Source: Chloroflexota bacterium (lineage in GTDB: Bacteria; Chloroflexota; Dehalococcoidia; SM23-28-2; RBG-16-64-32). Taken from it: DNA of 53,292 nt. The position numbers were made by a program, and so were the translations under genes. Positions within the stretch are counted from its first letter, which is position 1, and every line of letters begins with the position of its first letter. The notes beneath the pieces are model-generated. The model did no database searches. It had not been told where the DNA came from and saw nothing but the letters and a program-made list of their open reading frames with translations. This document shows, one piece after another, positions 42,127 to 49,715 of this stretch. The DNA lies in contig JADFQV010000010.1 of NCBI GenBank assembly GCA_022561635.1, positions 1 to 53,292 on the forward strand, given 5' to 3'.

Positions 42127-43551
42127 ATGAGCGAGAATCCGTACCGGGCGCTACCGTCCGTGGACCGGCTGCTGGCGCGAGACGACGTGCGCGCGGCCGG
42201 CGACGCAGCCGCTGACCTCGTGCGGCAGGCGCTGGAGTCGGCGCGGGAGGCGATCGCGACCGGGCGAGAGGCTCCGAGCGAGGACGAGATCGCCGAGCAG
42301 ATCGCCGGGTTAGCGCAGCTTGTGCTCGAACCGTCGTTGCGGCGGGTGATCAACGCCAGCGGCGTGATCGTGCACACGAACCTGGGACGCGCACCGCTTT
42401 CGGAGGCGGCGATCGAGGCGATGGCTCTCGTAGCGAAGGGCTACTCGAACCTGGAGTTCGACCTGGGCGAGGGCGAGCGCGGATCGCGGTACACGCACCT
42501 GGAGCCGGCGCTGAGGCAGCTGACGGGGGCGGAGGCGGCGATCGCAGTGAACAACAACGCCTCGGCGCTGCTGCTCGTGTTGTCCGTTTTCGCCGAACAG
42601 CGAGCGGAGGACGAGGCGCCGCGGGAGGTGATCATCTCGCGCGGGCAGGCGGTGGAGATCGGTGGCGGCTTCCGGATACCGGACGTGATGGCGCAGTCGG
42701 GCGTGAGGCTGGTCGAGGTGGGAACTACGAACCGAACCTACCTGCGGGACTACGAACGGGCGATCACGCCACAGACGGCGGCGATCATGCGCGTGCACAC
42801 GAGCAACTTCCGGGTGGTGGGCTTCACGAAGGCGCCATCGCTGCAGGACCTGGGGCGCGTGGCGCACGAGCACGGGCTGGCGCTGCTGGACGACCTGGGA
42901 TCGGGGTGCCTACTGGAGACGGCGCAGTTTGGGCTGGCAGCCGAGCCGACGGTGGCGCAATCGCTGGCCGCGGGGGCGGACGTCTGCATGTTCTCGGGCG
43001 ACAAGCTGCTGGGCGGGCCGCAGGCGGGGATCATCGCCGGCCGCGGCGACCTGGTGGAGGCGGCGCGGAGGCACCCGCTGGCGCGGGCCGTGCGCCTGGA
43101 CAAGACGACGATCGCCGGCCTGCACGCGACGCTCCTGCACTACCTGCGGGGCGAGGCGCTGACGGAGGTGCCGGTGTGGCGGATGATCGCGGCGCCGGTG
43201 GCAGAGATCGAGGCGCGGGCGAAGCGCTGGCGGCGGTCGCTGGGGAGCAGGGCGAAGGTGGTGGAGGGACGCTCGATGGTCGGCGGCGGGAGCCTGCCGG
43301 AGGAGTCGCTGCCGACGAAGCTGGTTTCGATCGCCAGTAAGGGCGCGAGCAAGGGTGCCTGGGTGACGGACCTGGCGCGGCGGCTGCGCGCAGGCGAGCC
43401 GCCGGTGGTGGGGCGCATCGAGAGCGACGCGCTGCTGCTGGACCCGCGGACGGTGGCGGCGGCGGAAGACGACGGGCTGGTGGCAGCGGTGAAGCGCGCG
43501 CTGGCCCTTCGAGAGCCTCAGGGTGAGCGCCCTTCGAGAGCCTCAGGATAA
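42127..43551 (+). CDS. selA: L-seryl-tRNA(Sec) selenium transferase
   Basis: 474 aa from ATG 42127 (MSENPYRALPSVDRLLARDD). PLP-dependent enzyme that converts Ser-tRNA(Sec) to Sec-tRNA(Sec) with selenophosphate. SelA signatures: RRVINASGVIVHTNLGRAPL, YSNLEFDLGEGERGSRY, NNNASALLLVL, HTSNFRVVGF, and the PLP lysine K293 in FSGDKLLGGPQAGII. The last 15 or so codons and the stop are made of two REP-like elements, so the C-terminal tail (REPQGERPSRASG) is repeat-derived. selB, selC and selD are not in the window. Confidence 0.95.
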   Translation: MSENPYRALPSVDRLLARDDVRAAGDAAADLVRQALESAREAIATGREAPSEDEIAEQIAGLAQLVLEPSLRRVINASGVIVHTNLGRAPLSEAAIEAMALVAKGYSNLEFDLGEGERGSRYTHLEPALRQLTGAEAAIAVNNNASALLLVLSVFAEQRAEDEAPREVIISRGQAVEIGGGFRIPDVMAQSGVRLVEVGTTNRTYLRDYERAITPQTAAIMRVHTSNFRVVGFTKAPSLQDLGRVAHEHGLALLDDLGSGCLLETAQFGLAAEPTVAQSLAAGADVCMFSGDKLLGGPQAGIIAGRGDLVEAARRHPLARAVRLDKTTIAGLHATLLHYLRGEALTEVPVWRMIAAPVAEIEARAKRWRRSLGSRAKVVEGRSMVGGGSLPEESLPTKLVSIASKGASKGAWVTDLARRLRAGEPPVVGRIESDALLLDPRTVAAAEDDGLVAAVKRALALREPQGERPSRASG

Positions 43552-43555
43552 GCGG
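43506..43555 (+). repeat. REP-like elements, copies 8-9, overlapping the end of selA
   Basis: Two back-to-back 25-bp copies (43506-43530 with GGGTGAGCGC, and 43531-43555 with GGATAAGCGG). They encode the last residues of SelA. In the second copy ATGAG has become ATAAG, and that single change supplies the TAA stop at 43549-43551. Confidence 0.88.
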
Positions 43556-43641
43556 TGACAGCGGATTCGATTGTCATCTACTGTCAGTGCGGTTAGCCCT
43601 GGTAAGCGGTACCCGAGTTCACGGAGTAGAGGAGGAGCGGC

Positions 43642-44133
43642 ATGGCCCAGGAACAGCACGCCCCGGAGCAGATCGATCCGAAGACGACGGGCGACTACCT
43701 GGAGGTGATGAGTAAGGCGATCTTCCAGGCCGGCATGAGCTGGCGGGTAGTCGAAGCGAAATGGGAGGGCACGCGCGAGGTGTTCCACGACTTCGACACG
43801 CTGGCGGTGGCCTCGATGCCGGAGTCGGAGATCGCCGAGGCGACGCAGGATAAGCGGATCATCCGCAACCGCAAGAAGGTGGAGGCGATCGTGGACAACG
43901 CGCGGCGGATGGTGGAGCTGGACGAGGAGTTCAAGGGGTTTCGGGCGTACCTGCGCTCGCACGGTGGCTTCGAGGAGACGGTGAAGGACCTGCGCAAGAA
44001 CTTCCGCTTCATGGGCGAGATGGGCTGCTTCTACTTCCTGTATGTGGTGGGCGAGACAGTGCCGGAGTACGAGGCCTGGTGCCGTTCCCGCGGCCGGGAG
44101 CCGATGGCGGCGTCGCCCGCGCGCTTGTCGTAG
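43642..44133 (+). CDS. Tag-like protein lacking the catalytic residues of 3-methyladenine glycosylase
   Basis: 163 aa with AGGAGGAG before the ATG. It aligns with DNA-3-methyladenine glycosylase I over YLEVMSKAIFQAGMSWRVVEAKWEGTREVFHDFD and IIRNRKKVEAIVDNARRMVEL. The residue matching the essential glutamate (E42 in the neighbour) is A26. The N-terminal cysteine/histidine and C-terminal histidine/cysteine of the zinc snap are absent. It probably does not excise 3-methyladenine. It may bind DNA damage or have another role. A true Tag gene follows 78 bp later. Confidence 0.8.
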   Translation: MAQEQHAPEQIDPKTTGDYLEVMSKAIFQAGMSWRVVEAKWEGTREVFHDFDTLAVASMPESEIAEATQDKRIIRNRKKVEAIVDNARRMVELDEEFKGFRAYLRSHGGFEETVKDLRKNFRFMGEMGCFYFLYVVGETVPEYEAWCRSRGREPMAASPARLS

Positions 44134-44195
44134 GGGCGGCGTAATCCGCGGTACCCGCGTGCCAGACGCGGCTTCGAGAGTGGAGGCCTGTCGCG

Positions 44196-44201
44196 TATAC
44201 T
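44196..44201 (+). promoter_or_regulatory. -10 box of tag
   Basis: TATACT ends ten bases before ATG 44212, again predicting a nearly leaderless transcript. The 78-bp gap from the Tag-like gene therefore has its own promoter. Confidence 0.5.
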
Positions 44202-44211
44202 CAGCGCCGAG

Positions 44212-44778
44212 ATGAGTGAGCCAACGAGGTGCGCGTGGGCGGCGTTGGGGTCGGAGCTGATGCTGCGCTATCACGATGAGGAGTGGGGCGAGCCGATCCA
44301 CGATGACCGGCTGCACTTCGAGATGCTGGTGCTGGAGGGGGCGCAGGCGGGGCTGAGCTGGACGACGATCCTGAACAAGCGCGAGAACTACCGGCGGGCG
44401 TTCGACGGGTTCGACTACGAGAAGGTGGCGCGCTACACGAAGCGGGACGTGGAGCGGCTGCTGGGCGACGCGGGGATCGTGCGCAACAAGCTGAAGGTGG
44501 CGAGCGCGATCTCGAACGCGCAGATGCTGATCGCGGTGCGGGAGGAGTTCGGGTCGTTCGACGAGTACATCTGGGGGTTCGTGGGCGGCGAGCCGAAGGT
44601 GAACTCGTTCCGCAGCTACAAGGACCTGCCGGCGACGACGGCGGAGTCGGACGCGATGAGCAAGGACCTGAAGAAGCGCGGATTCCGGTTTGTGGGGACG
44701 ACGATCTGCTACGCGTATATGCAGAGCGCGGGGATGGTCGACGACCACGAGGTGAAGTGCTTCCGCTACGGGCGCTGA
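44212..44778 (+). CDS. tag: DNA-3-methyladenine glycosylase I
   Basis: 188 aa, standard Tag length. The zinc snap is complete (C7, H21, H179, C183 in DDHEVKCFRYG). The catalytic glutamate is E42 in LVLEGAQAGLSWTTIL, and KRENYRRAF follows. The helix-hairpin region reads DAGIVRNKLKVASAISNAQ. It removes 3-methyladenine from alkylated DNA as the first step of base excision repair. Confidence 0.95.
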   Translation: MSEPTRCAWAALGSELMLRYHDEEWGEPIHDDRLHFEMLVLEGAQAGLSWTTILNKRENYRRAFDGFDYEKVARYTKRDVERLLGDAGIVRNKLKVASAISNAQMLIAVREEFGSFDEYIWGFVGGEPKVNSFRSYKDLPATTAESDAMSKDLKKRGFRFVGTTICYAYMQSAGMVDDHEVKCFRYGR

Positions 44779-44819
44779 CACTAGAGTAGTACCGGCTGGT
44801 ACGCGGGTTGGCGTTGGGC

Positions 44820-44825
44820 CATAAT
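44820..44825 (+). promoter_or_regulatory. -10 box of apgM
   Basis: CATAAT ends nine bases before ATG 44835. It supports this ATG rather than upstream in-frame codons and again indicates a leaderless mRNA. Confidence 0.45.
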
Positions 44826-44834
44826 CGGAACGGC

Positions 44835-46040
44835 ATGGATCTGGCACTGGCGCAGGAGCTGTCGCAGGAAGCGGAGACGAAGATCGTCCTCTTCGTGATG
44901 GACGGGCTGGGCGGGCTGCCGCACCCAGATACGAGGCGCACGGAGCTGGAAGCGGCGTATACGCCACACCTCGACCGGCTGGCCAAGGAGAGCGTCTGCG
45001 GGCTGACGGTGCCGGTAGCGCCGGGCGTGACGCCGGGGAGCGGGCCGGGCCACCTGGCGCTCTTCGGGTACGACCCATTGGTTTACAACGTCGGGCGCGG
45101 CGTGCTGGAAGCGGCGGGGATCGACTTCGATCTGCAGCCGTCGGACGTGGCGGCGCGCGGCAACTTCTGCACGATCGACGACGACGGCGTGATCACGGAC
45201 CGCCGCGCCGGGCGGATCGGCAGCGAACGCAGCGAGGAGCTGGTGGCGGGGTTGAGAGAGATCTCGTTGGGCGACAGCGTCCGGGCGCTGGTGGAGCCGG
45301 TGCGGGAACATCGCTTCGTGCTCGTGCTGCGCGGCGAGGGGCTGTCGGACGAAGTAACGGACACGGACCCGCAGAAGGTGGGAGTGAAGGCGCTGGCGTC
45401 GCGCGGCTCCACGAAAGACGGAAAGGCGACGGCGAAGCTCGTTAACGAGTGGGTGAGCGGGGCGCAGACGTACCTGGCGGACAAGTCGCCGGCGAACATG
45501 GCCCTCCTGCGCGGGTTCGCGAAACGACCGGACTGGCCGCAGATGGCGGACGTGTTCAAGATGCGGGCGGCGGCGGTGGCGCACTATCCGATGTACCGCG
45601 GCCTGGCGAAGCTCGTGGGGATGGAGGCGCTGACGGTGGGGCCGGCGCTGGAGGACAGCTTCGCAGTGCTGCGGGAGAATTGGGACCGCTTCGACTACTT
45701 CTTCGTGCACTACAAGCACACGGACGCGGCGGGCGAGGACGGCGACTACGAGCGCAAGGTGGAGAAGATCGAGGAGGTCGACGGGGCGATCAGGACGCTG
45801 GTGGAGATGGAGCCGGACGTGCTGATGGTGACGGGCGACCACTCGACGCCGGCGACGATGGCGGCGCACTCCTGGCACTCCGTGCCGTTCATGCTGCACT
45901 CGAAGTGGGCGCGCGCCGACAGATGCGACAATTTCAACGAGCCGGCGCTGGCGCACGGATCGCTGGGGACATTCCCGGCGAAGGAGTCGCTGCCGCTGGC
46001 GATGGCGCACGCGGGACGGCTACGCAAGTACGGAGCGTGA
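44835..46040 (+). CDS. apgM: 2,3-bisphosphoglycerate-independent phosphoglycerate mutase, archaeal type
   Basis: 401 aa from ATG 44835. Alkaline-phosphatase fold of the ApgM branch. Metal and active-site segments are VLFVMDGLGGLPHPDT at the start, GVTPGSGPGHLALFGYDP with the nucleophilic serine, HYKHTDAAGEDGDY and GDHSTPATMAAHSWHSVP. It interconverts 3- and 2-phosphoglycerate. The tpiA gene follows on the same strand, so both are glycolytic. A heptamer repeat lies between them. Confidence 0.93.
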   Translation: MDLALAQELSQEAETKIVLFVMDGLGGLPHPDTRRTELEAAYTPHLDRLAKESVCGLTVPVAPGVTPGSGPGHLALFGYDPLVYNVGRGVLEAAGIDFDLQPSDVAARGNFCTIDDDGVITDRRAGRIGSERSEELVAGLREISLGDSVRALVEPVREHRFVLVLRGEGLSDEVTDTDPQKVGVKALASRGSTKDGKATAKLVNEWVSGAQTYLADKSPANMALLRGFAKRPDWPQMADVFKMRAAAVAHYPMYRGLAKLVGMEALTVGPALEDSFAVLRENWDRFDYFFVHYKHTDAAGEDGDYERKVEKIEEVDGAIRTLVEMEPDVLMVTGDHSTPATMAAHSWHSVPFMLHSKWARADRCDNFNEPALAHGSLGTFPAKESLPLAMAHAGRLRKYGA

Positions 46041-46050
46041 CGGAGTGACT

Positions 46051-46085
46051 AGTGGTCAGTGGCTAGTGAACAGTCGTTAGTGATC
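46051..46085. repeat. heptamer array, five units with AGTG period
   Basis: Five consecutive 7-bp units AGTGGTC, AGTGGCT, AGTGAAC, AGTCGTT and AGTGATC fill most of the apgM-tpiA gap. A two-and-a-half unit relative lies at 7788-7805. Such short heptamer repeats recur in intergenic DNA of several phyla; their function is unknown. Confidence 0.65.
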
Positions 46086-46105
46086 GCGCGAGTGAGGAGA
46101 TCCCG

Positions 46106-46867
46106 TTGAGTCGTACGCCGATGATCGCTGGGAACTGGAAGTGCAATATGCGGCTGGACACGGCGTTTCAGCTGGCGGGCGAGATCGTATCGTGGGCGAA
46201 CGATGTCGAGGGCGTGGAGAAGGTGGTGTGCCCGCCGTTCATCTACCTGGCGACGGTTGAGACGGCGCTGACGATGAGCACGGTGCTGTTGGGCGCACAG
46301 GACATGCACTGGGAGGACGACGTGGCGGCGACGGGCGAGATCGGGCCGGAACAGCTGGAGGAGTTGTGCGACTACGTGCTGATCGGCCACTCGGAGCGGC
46401 GGCACAAGTTCGGGGAGACGGACGAGGCCGTGAACCGCAAGGTGAAGGCGGCGCTGAAGGCGAAAGTACTGCCGATCATGTGCGTCGGCGAGACGCTGGA
46501 GGAGCGGGAGGCCGGGCAGATGGAAGACGTGCTGTTGCGGCAGACTCGGTCCGGGCTGGACGGCGTCGACGTCGGCGAGACGTTCGTGATCGCCTATGAG
46601 CCGGTGTGGGCGATCGGGACCGGCAAGGCGGCGACCGCAGAGGACGCGGTGACGGCGATTTCGCTGATCAGGCGGGAGTTGGCGTCGATCGCCGGCGAGG
46701 GGACGGCGGAGGCCGTGCGCATACTGTACGGGGGCAGCGTGACGCCGGACAATATCGCCGAGTTCATGGCGAACGAGATGATCGACGGCGGACTGGTGGG
46801 CGGGGCGAGCCTGAAGCCGGACGTCTTCGCGGAGATCATCGAGAAGACGGCGGCAGCGCGGGCGTAG
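46106..46867 (+). CDS. tpiA: triose-phosphate isomerase
   Basis: 253 aa with a TTG start, supported by GAGGAGA at 46094-46100 and the usual N terminus SRTPMIAGNWK; ATG 46121 would cut off conserved residues. The catalytic lysine is in GNWKCNM (Cys in place of the common Met), the histidine in LIGHSERRHKF, the glutamate in AYEPVWAIGTGKAA, and phosphate loops in LYGGSVTPDN and GGLVGGASL. It interconverts dihydroxyacetone phosphate and glyceraldehyde 3-phosphate. Confidence 0.96.
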   Translation: MSRTPMIAGNWKCNMRLDTAFQLAGEIVSWANDVEGVEKVVCPPFIYLATVETALTMSTVLLGAQDMHWEDDVAATGEIGPEQLEELCDYVLIGHSERRHKFGETDEAVNRKVKAALKAKVLPIMCVGETLEEREAGQMEDVLLRQTRSGLDGVDVGETFVIAYEPVWAIGTGKAATAEDAVTAISLIRRELASIAGEGTAEAVRILYGGSVTPDNIAEFMANEMIDGGLVGGASLKPDVFAEIIEKTAAARA

Positions 46868-46899
46868 GAGGTGCGCCGGAGGGTTGGCGCGCCGCTCGC

Positions 46900-46985
46900 C
46901 CTTCGAGAGCCCCAGGGTGGGCGGGTTGGTCCTTCGAGAGCCTCAGGATGAGCGGGTTGGTCCTTCGAGAGCCTGAGGATGAGCG
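46900..46985 (+). repeat. REP-like elements, copies 10-12
   Basis: Copies at 46900-46924 (GAGAGCCCCAGGGTGGGCGG), 46931-46955 (consensus) and 46962-46985 (GCCTGAGGATGAGCG). They are spaced by TTGGT and neighbouring bases, giving a 31-bp period. This is the densest cluster, after tpiA. Confidence 0.85.
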
Positions 46986-47007
46986 ATAACGGGGCTCGAA
47001 AGGCTAC

Positions 47008-47039
47008 CTAAGACTAGGTACAAAGATTACTAGTCTTAG
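47008..47039. promoter_or_regulatory. 10-bp perfect inverted repeat upstream of the DUF1269 gene
   Basis: CTAAGACTAG, then 12 bases (GTACAAAGATTA), then CTAGTCTTAG. It is AT-richer than the surroundings. A weak promoter (TTGAGC 47044-47049, 16 bp, TAGGCT 47066-47071) follows at once, so the repeat sits just upstream of the -35, where an activator or repressor would bind. It has no T-run, so a terminator is less likely. Confidence 0.5.
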
Positions 47040-47121
47040 CCTGTTGAGCTAGGGAGCCACCCTCATAGGCTTTAACTGACGGAAAGGCGATCCACATCAG
47101 AGTAAGAGGAGGAGCCCAGAA

Positions 47122-47610
47122 ATGGCGAACGACGTACCAAGGCAGGTGATAGTAGCGGCTTTCGACGGCATGGACGCCGCGGCGAAGGCTTTCGACGGGC
47201 TCAAGGAGCTGGAGAAAGCGGGGACGATAAAGATCGACAACGCCGCCATCCTGCAGAAGGATAACGACTCGAAGCTGACCGTGCGCGACGTGAAGGACAT
47301 GACCGGCACCCGCGGCGCTGTCCTCGGCGGCATTACCGGCGCCGTTGTCGGCGTAATCGCAGGGCCAGTCGGATGGGTGGCGCTCGGTGGGGCGGCGATC
47401 GGCGGCCTGGTCGCCAAGCTCAAGGACGGTGGCTTCGACAACAGCCGCGTCGAGCAGTGGGCCGAGCAGCTCAAGCCCGGCACTTCGGCACTTGTGGCCG
47501 TGGTCGATCACGTCTGGGTACGTGAAGTCGAAGCCGCGCTGAAGGAAGCCGCGCGCGACATTATGACTCTGGAGATCGGCGACGAGATCGCCGGGCAGCT
47601 GGAGGAGTAA
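47122..47610 (+). CDS. DUF1269 family membrane-associated protein
   Basis: 162 aa with AGGAGGAG before the ATG. The N terminus QVIVAAFDGMDAAAKAFDGL is a ferredoxin-like strand-helix. The middle is a glycine-rich hydrophobic segment (GAVLGGITGAVVGVIAGPVGW, then VALGGAAIGGLVAK, residues 64-99) of glycine-zipper type. The C-terminal half is GFDNSRVEQWAEQLKPGTSALVAVV. This matches DUF1269, often linked to stress or membrane stability, with no known activity. It has its own promoter region with an inverted repeat. Confidence 0.8.
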   Translation: MANDVPRQVIVAAFDGMDAAAKAFDGLKELEKAGTIKIDNAAILQKDNDSKLTVRDVKDMTGTRGAVLGGITGAVVGVIAGPVGWVALGGAAIGGLVAKLKDGGFDNSRVEQWAEQLKPGTSALVAVVDHVWVREVEAALKEAARDIMTLEIGDEIAGQLEE

Positions 47611-47716
47611 CCTCAGGCGGATAGAGGATCCAGCGCGCCGTCTCTCGCGGAGCGCGAACCGCGCCTCCAAGGCGATGTGCGGAGCACCGGACGGCAACTC
47701 GGACTAACATCGGCAG

Positions 47717-47748
47717 CAGGTGAGCCCAGCGCTTGGTGGGCTCACCTG
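47717..47748 (+). terminator. strong hairpin, probable transcription terminator
   Basis: CAGGTGAGCCCA, an 8-base loop, and TGGGCTCACCTG form a perfect 12-bp stem, extendable by three more pairs including one G-U. It lies about 105 bp after the DUF1269 stop. The T-run behind it is weak (TTGGCGTTT), so an RNA element with another role cannot be excluded. The remainder of the gap 47611-47811 shows nothing else I can name. Confidence 0.6.
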
Positions 47749-47811
47749 TTGGCGTTTGACGCCAGCGGCCTTCTCGATGCACGTGCGAACGGAGTGCTAA
47801 GATCGCGGCGT

Positions 47812-47910
47812 ATGAATTCGCTCAAGATTCCGCGCTTCGACGCGGGGCTAAGCGTGTCGCAGGCGGACGACTGTCCCGAGATGGGCTCGCAGGTGCTCGT
47901 GACGGAGTAG
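47812..47910 (+). CDS. possible 32-residue peptide gene before the cupin
   Basis: ATG 47812 lies eight bases after TAAGAT (in TGCTAAGAT, 47795-47803), the same leaderless-promoter arrangement seen at other genes. The 32-codon frame encodes MNSLKIPRFDAGLSVSQ, then ADDCPEMGSQVLVTE, and ends at TAG 47908-47910, two bases before the cupin ATG. It may be a leader or coupling peptide, or the transcript may simply begin here. I recognise no family. Confidence 0.4.
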   Translation: MNSLKIPRFDAGLSVSQADDCPEMGSQVLVTE

Positions 47911-47912
47911 CG

Positions 47913-48314
47913 ATGACGGTTCGCGTCGTCGGTCCGCACCAGTTCTCGCCACAGACGGCCCAGACTCCTGGGATGGAGAGGCTGACGGCGATCGACGAAG
48001 AGACGGGATCGAAGAACCTTTGGGCCGGCGTGGTGACGCTTGAGCCGGGGGCGCGTTCGGGGGCACATCATCACGGAGAATGCGAGAGTGTGATCTACGT
48101 GCTCAGTGGCCGGATTCGCCTGCGGTTCGGGGAGAAGCTTGAGGAGACGGCCGAGGCCGGGCCGGGGGACTTCATCTTTGTGCCACCGAACGTCGTGCAC
48201 CAGGAGATCAATGTGAGCGACAGCGAGGGGATCGACTCGATCGTAGTGAGGGACTCGCTGGAGAACATCGTCATCAACGTCGATCTGCCGGACTCAGTCA
48301 TCGACGAGTCGTAG
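47913..48314 (+). CDS. cupin-domain protein
   Basis: 133 aa. A single beta-barrel cupin. Motif 1 is GARSGAHHHGECESVIYVLSGRIRLRFGE, with histidines and glutamate as metal ligands. Motif 2 is GPGDFIFVPPNVVHQEIN. Such small cupins bind a metal and act as isomerases, dioxygenases or sensors. The substrate is not apparent. It stands two bases after the small frame above. The 95 bp after it (48315-48409) hold a frame resembling coding DNA (ARIYLAMLLADGVVSPIVLA) that I cannot assign. Confidence 0.85.
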   Translation: MTVRVVGPHQFSPQTAQTPGMERLTAIDEETGSKNLWAGVVTLEPGARSGAHHHGECESVIYVLSGRIRLRFGEKLEETAEAGPGDFIFVPPNVVHQEINVSDSEGIDSIVVRDSLENIVINVDLPDSVIDES

Positions 48315-48409
48315 GGAGGCGGAGCGTCGACAGCGACGCCCGGATCTACCTGGCGATGCTGCTGGCGGACGGCGTGGTGAGTCCTATCGTGTTGGCCGAC
48401 GGCGACCGG

Positions 48410-49414
48410 TTAAGGACAGAATTCGTCCTCTGGCGCCCCGCCCGCCGCTGGGGCGAAGAACACGCCGACGAGAGCGTTGGCCTCGAAGGAGAAGCCATCG
48501 AGCGCGCTGCAGAGGCCTGACATGAACTGTGCTTGCAGCCTTTCACGTTCGCTCTTGTCGTCCTCGCCAGTCGCGAGGAACAGCGCCTCAAGAATGTCTG
48601 TTGTCTCATCGAACCAGGCCTGGAGGCGTTCATGGTCTGTCTTGAAGTCGTCGGGTGGGTCCAGATCGTTGACGGCGGACGCTGCATCTGCCAGAACAGC
48701 CATGGTGTCCGCATCAACCGCGCCGTACAGCGCGACTAGCTCCTCTGGCGAGTATAGAAGCAGATAGGTCAGAGCGGAGAAGGGACCTTGAGGACTCTCT
48801 TGCAGCACTCCTACTCGAGGCAAGAGCTCAGCCGCCAAGCCTCTCATCGCGTCGTTGAGGGCCGCCCCGTATTCGCCTCCAGGCAACTCGAAATCTGGGG
48901 CACAGAGGGCTCCTTGCGCGGGCAGCGCGTTGCAAGCCTCACTCGACAGTTCCAGTCGCATCGCACCACCTGCAAGTGCGAGGTTCACGTTGCCAAGCTC
49001 GAAACCAGCGATGTCACCATCCGCTGCCGCAGCCCCGATCCCTTGATCCGCCTCCACCATGCTTGCGACACCCTCTACGATTATCCGATGATCTTCGACG
49101 AATCTCTCCGTCGGTTCGATCTCTTTGAGCGCGTCCAGCACAGGATCGAACGTCGTGCCGGCGCCCGCCTCAACGAGCGCTGACAGTATCGCCTCCGGAC
49201 TGGCGAACGATCGTGCGAGCGCAGCGTTGAACTTCTCGAAGTTAGCGTCCGAGCGTCCGAACGCCTGCTCGATTTCACCCAGGTACGCCCGGTCGTCGAG
49301 AGTCAGTTCGGACGCTTCGACCGGAGCTGATTCATCGGCATCGTTTCCGCTGCATGCCCCGATTATCAGCGCGGCTGTGGCGAGCAGGGCGAACAGAGTA
49401 ACGGGCAGCTTCAT
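48410..49414 (-). CDS. secreted lipoprotein, unknown function
   Basis: 334 aa. A typical lipoprotein signal: basic start MKLPVTLFALLATAALIIGAC with the lipobox IGAC at C21, then a short acidic linker SGNDADESAPVEASE. The mature domain is mostly helical and acidic (DDRAYLGEIEQAFGRSDANFEKFN), with four further cysteines that could form disulfides (the EACNALP/ALCAP pair, then SGLCS and EFCP). No known domain recognised. Single-gene unit on the minus strand. Confidence 0.8.
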   Translation of the reverse strand: MKLPVTLFALLATAALIIGACSGNDADESAPVEASELTLDDRAYLGEIEQAFGRSDANFEKFNAALARSFASPEAILSALVEAGAGTTFDPVLDALKEIEPTERFVEDHRIIVEGVASMVEADQGIGAAAADGDIAGFELGNVNLALAGGAMRLELSSEACNALPAQGALCAPDFELPGGEYGAALNDAMRGLAAELLPRVGVLQESPQGPFSALTYLLLYSPEELVALYGAVDADTMAVLADAASAVNDLDPPDDFKTDHERLQAWFDETTDILEALFLATGEDDKSERERLQAQFMSGLCSALDGFSFEANALVGVFFAPAAGGAPEDEFCP

Positions 49415-49715
49415 GCGAACTCTCTCAGGGCTCCGACTGGCCGGTAGTGCCCTTCGATGTACTCTTCACGTCTCCGCTGGATCACGAGAGCACCATGGGA
49501 TCGCGGCAGCGGAAAGGGAAGGCGGGCGGAGATCGCTTTGATTCTCGAATCCTATCTGCGGTCACGACCGCCTCAGTGTAAGCCCGGTTACAGTGGGTCT
49601 ATCTTCTGGAGGGCCACGACCAGGCGTCCAGCAGCGCCCGCTCGTGGGAGCGACGAATAACGCCGTGCTCTAGTGGTTGCCTGCGCAGATACGGCGCTCT
49701 AGTGTTCACAGCGTG
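49415..49715. other. 300-bp intergenic region with an imperfect palindrome
   Basis: No gene is seen between the divergent lipoprotein and miaA genes. A palindrome TGTAA-GCCCGG-TTACA lies at 49577-49592 and could be an operator. TAGTGT at 49700-49705, ten bases before the miaA ATG, is a candidate -10. I looked for a tRNA here and found none. Confidence 0.4.

Noticed and set aside
43543-45078. 511-codon minus-strand frame across the two Tag genes and apgM
   Set aside because: Arginine/proline/histidine-rich with no domain; lies over three well-identified plus-strand genes.
44781-46010. 409-codon frame antisense to apgM
   Set aside because: Basic low-complexity translation; apgM is clearly real.
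34893-46985. CRISPR array from the repeated 25-bp element
   Set aside because: Spacing is irregular or very short, spacers are not unique sequences of constant length, and no cas gene is present.
46868-47007. Rho-independent terminator after tpiA
   Set aside because: The hairpins are copies of the dispersed repeat with no T-run, though they might incidentally stop transcription.
49415-49712. Possible tRNA or small RNA in the gap before miaA
   Set aside because: A T-loop-like stretch on the minus strand has no matching acceptor, D or anticodon arms.
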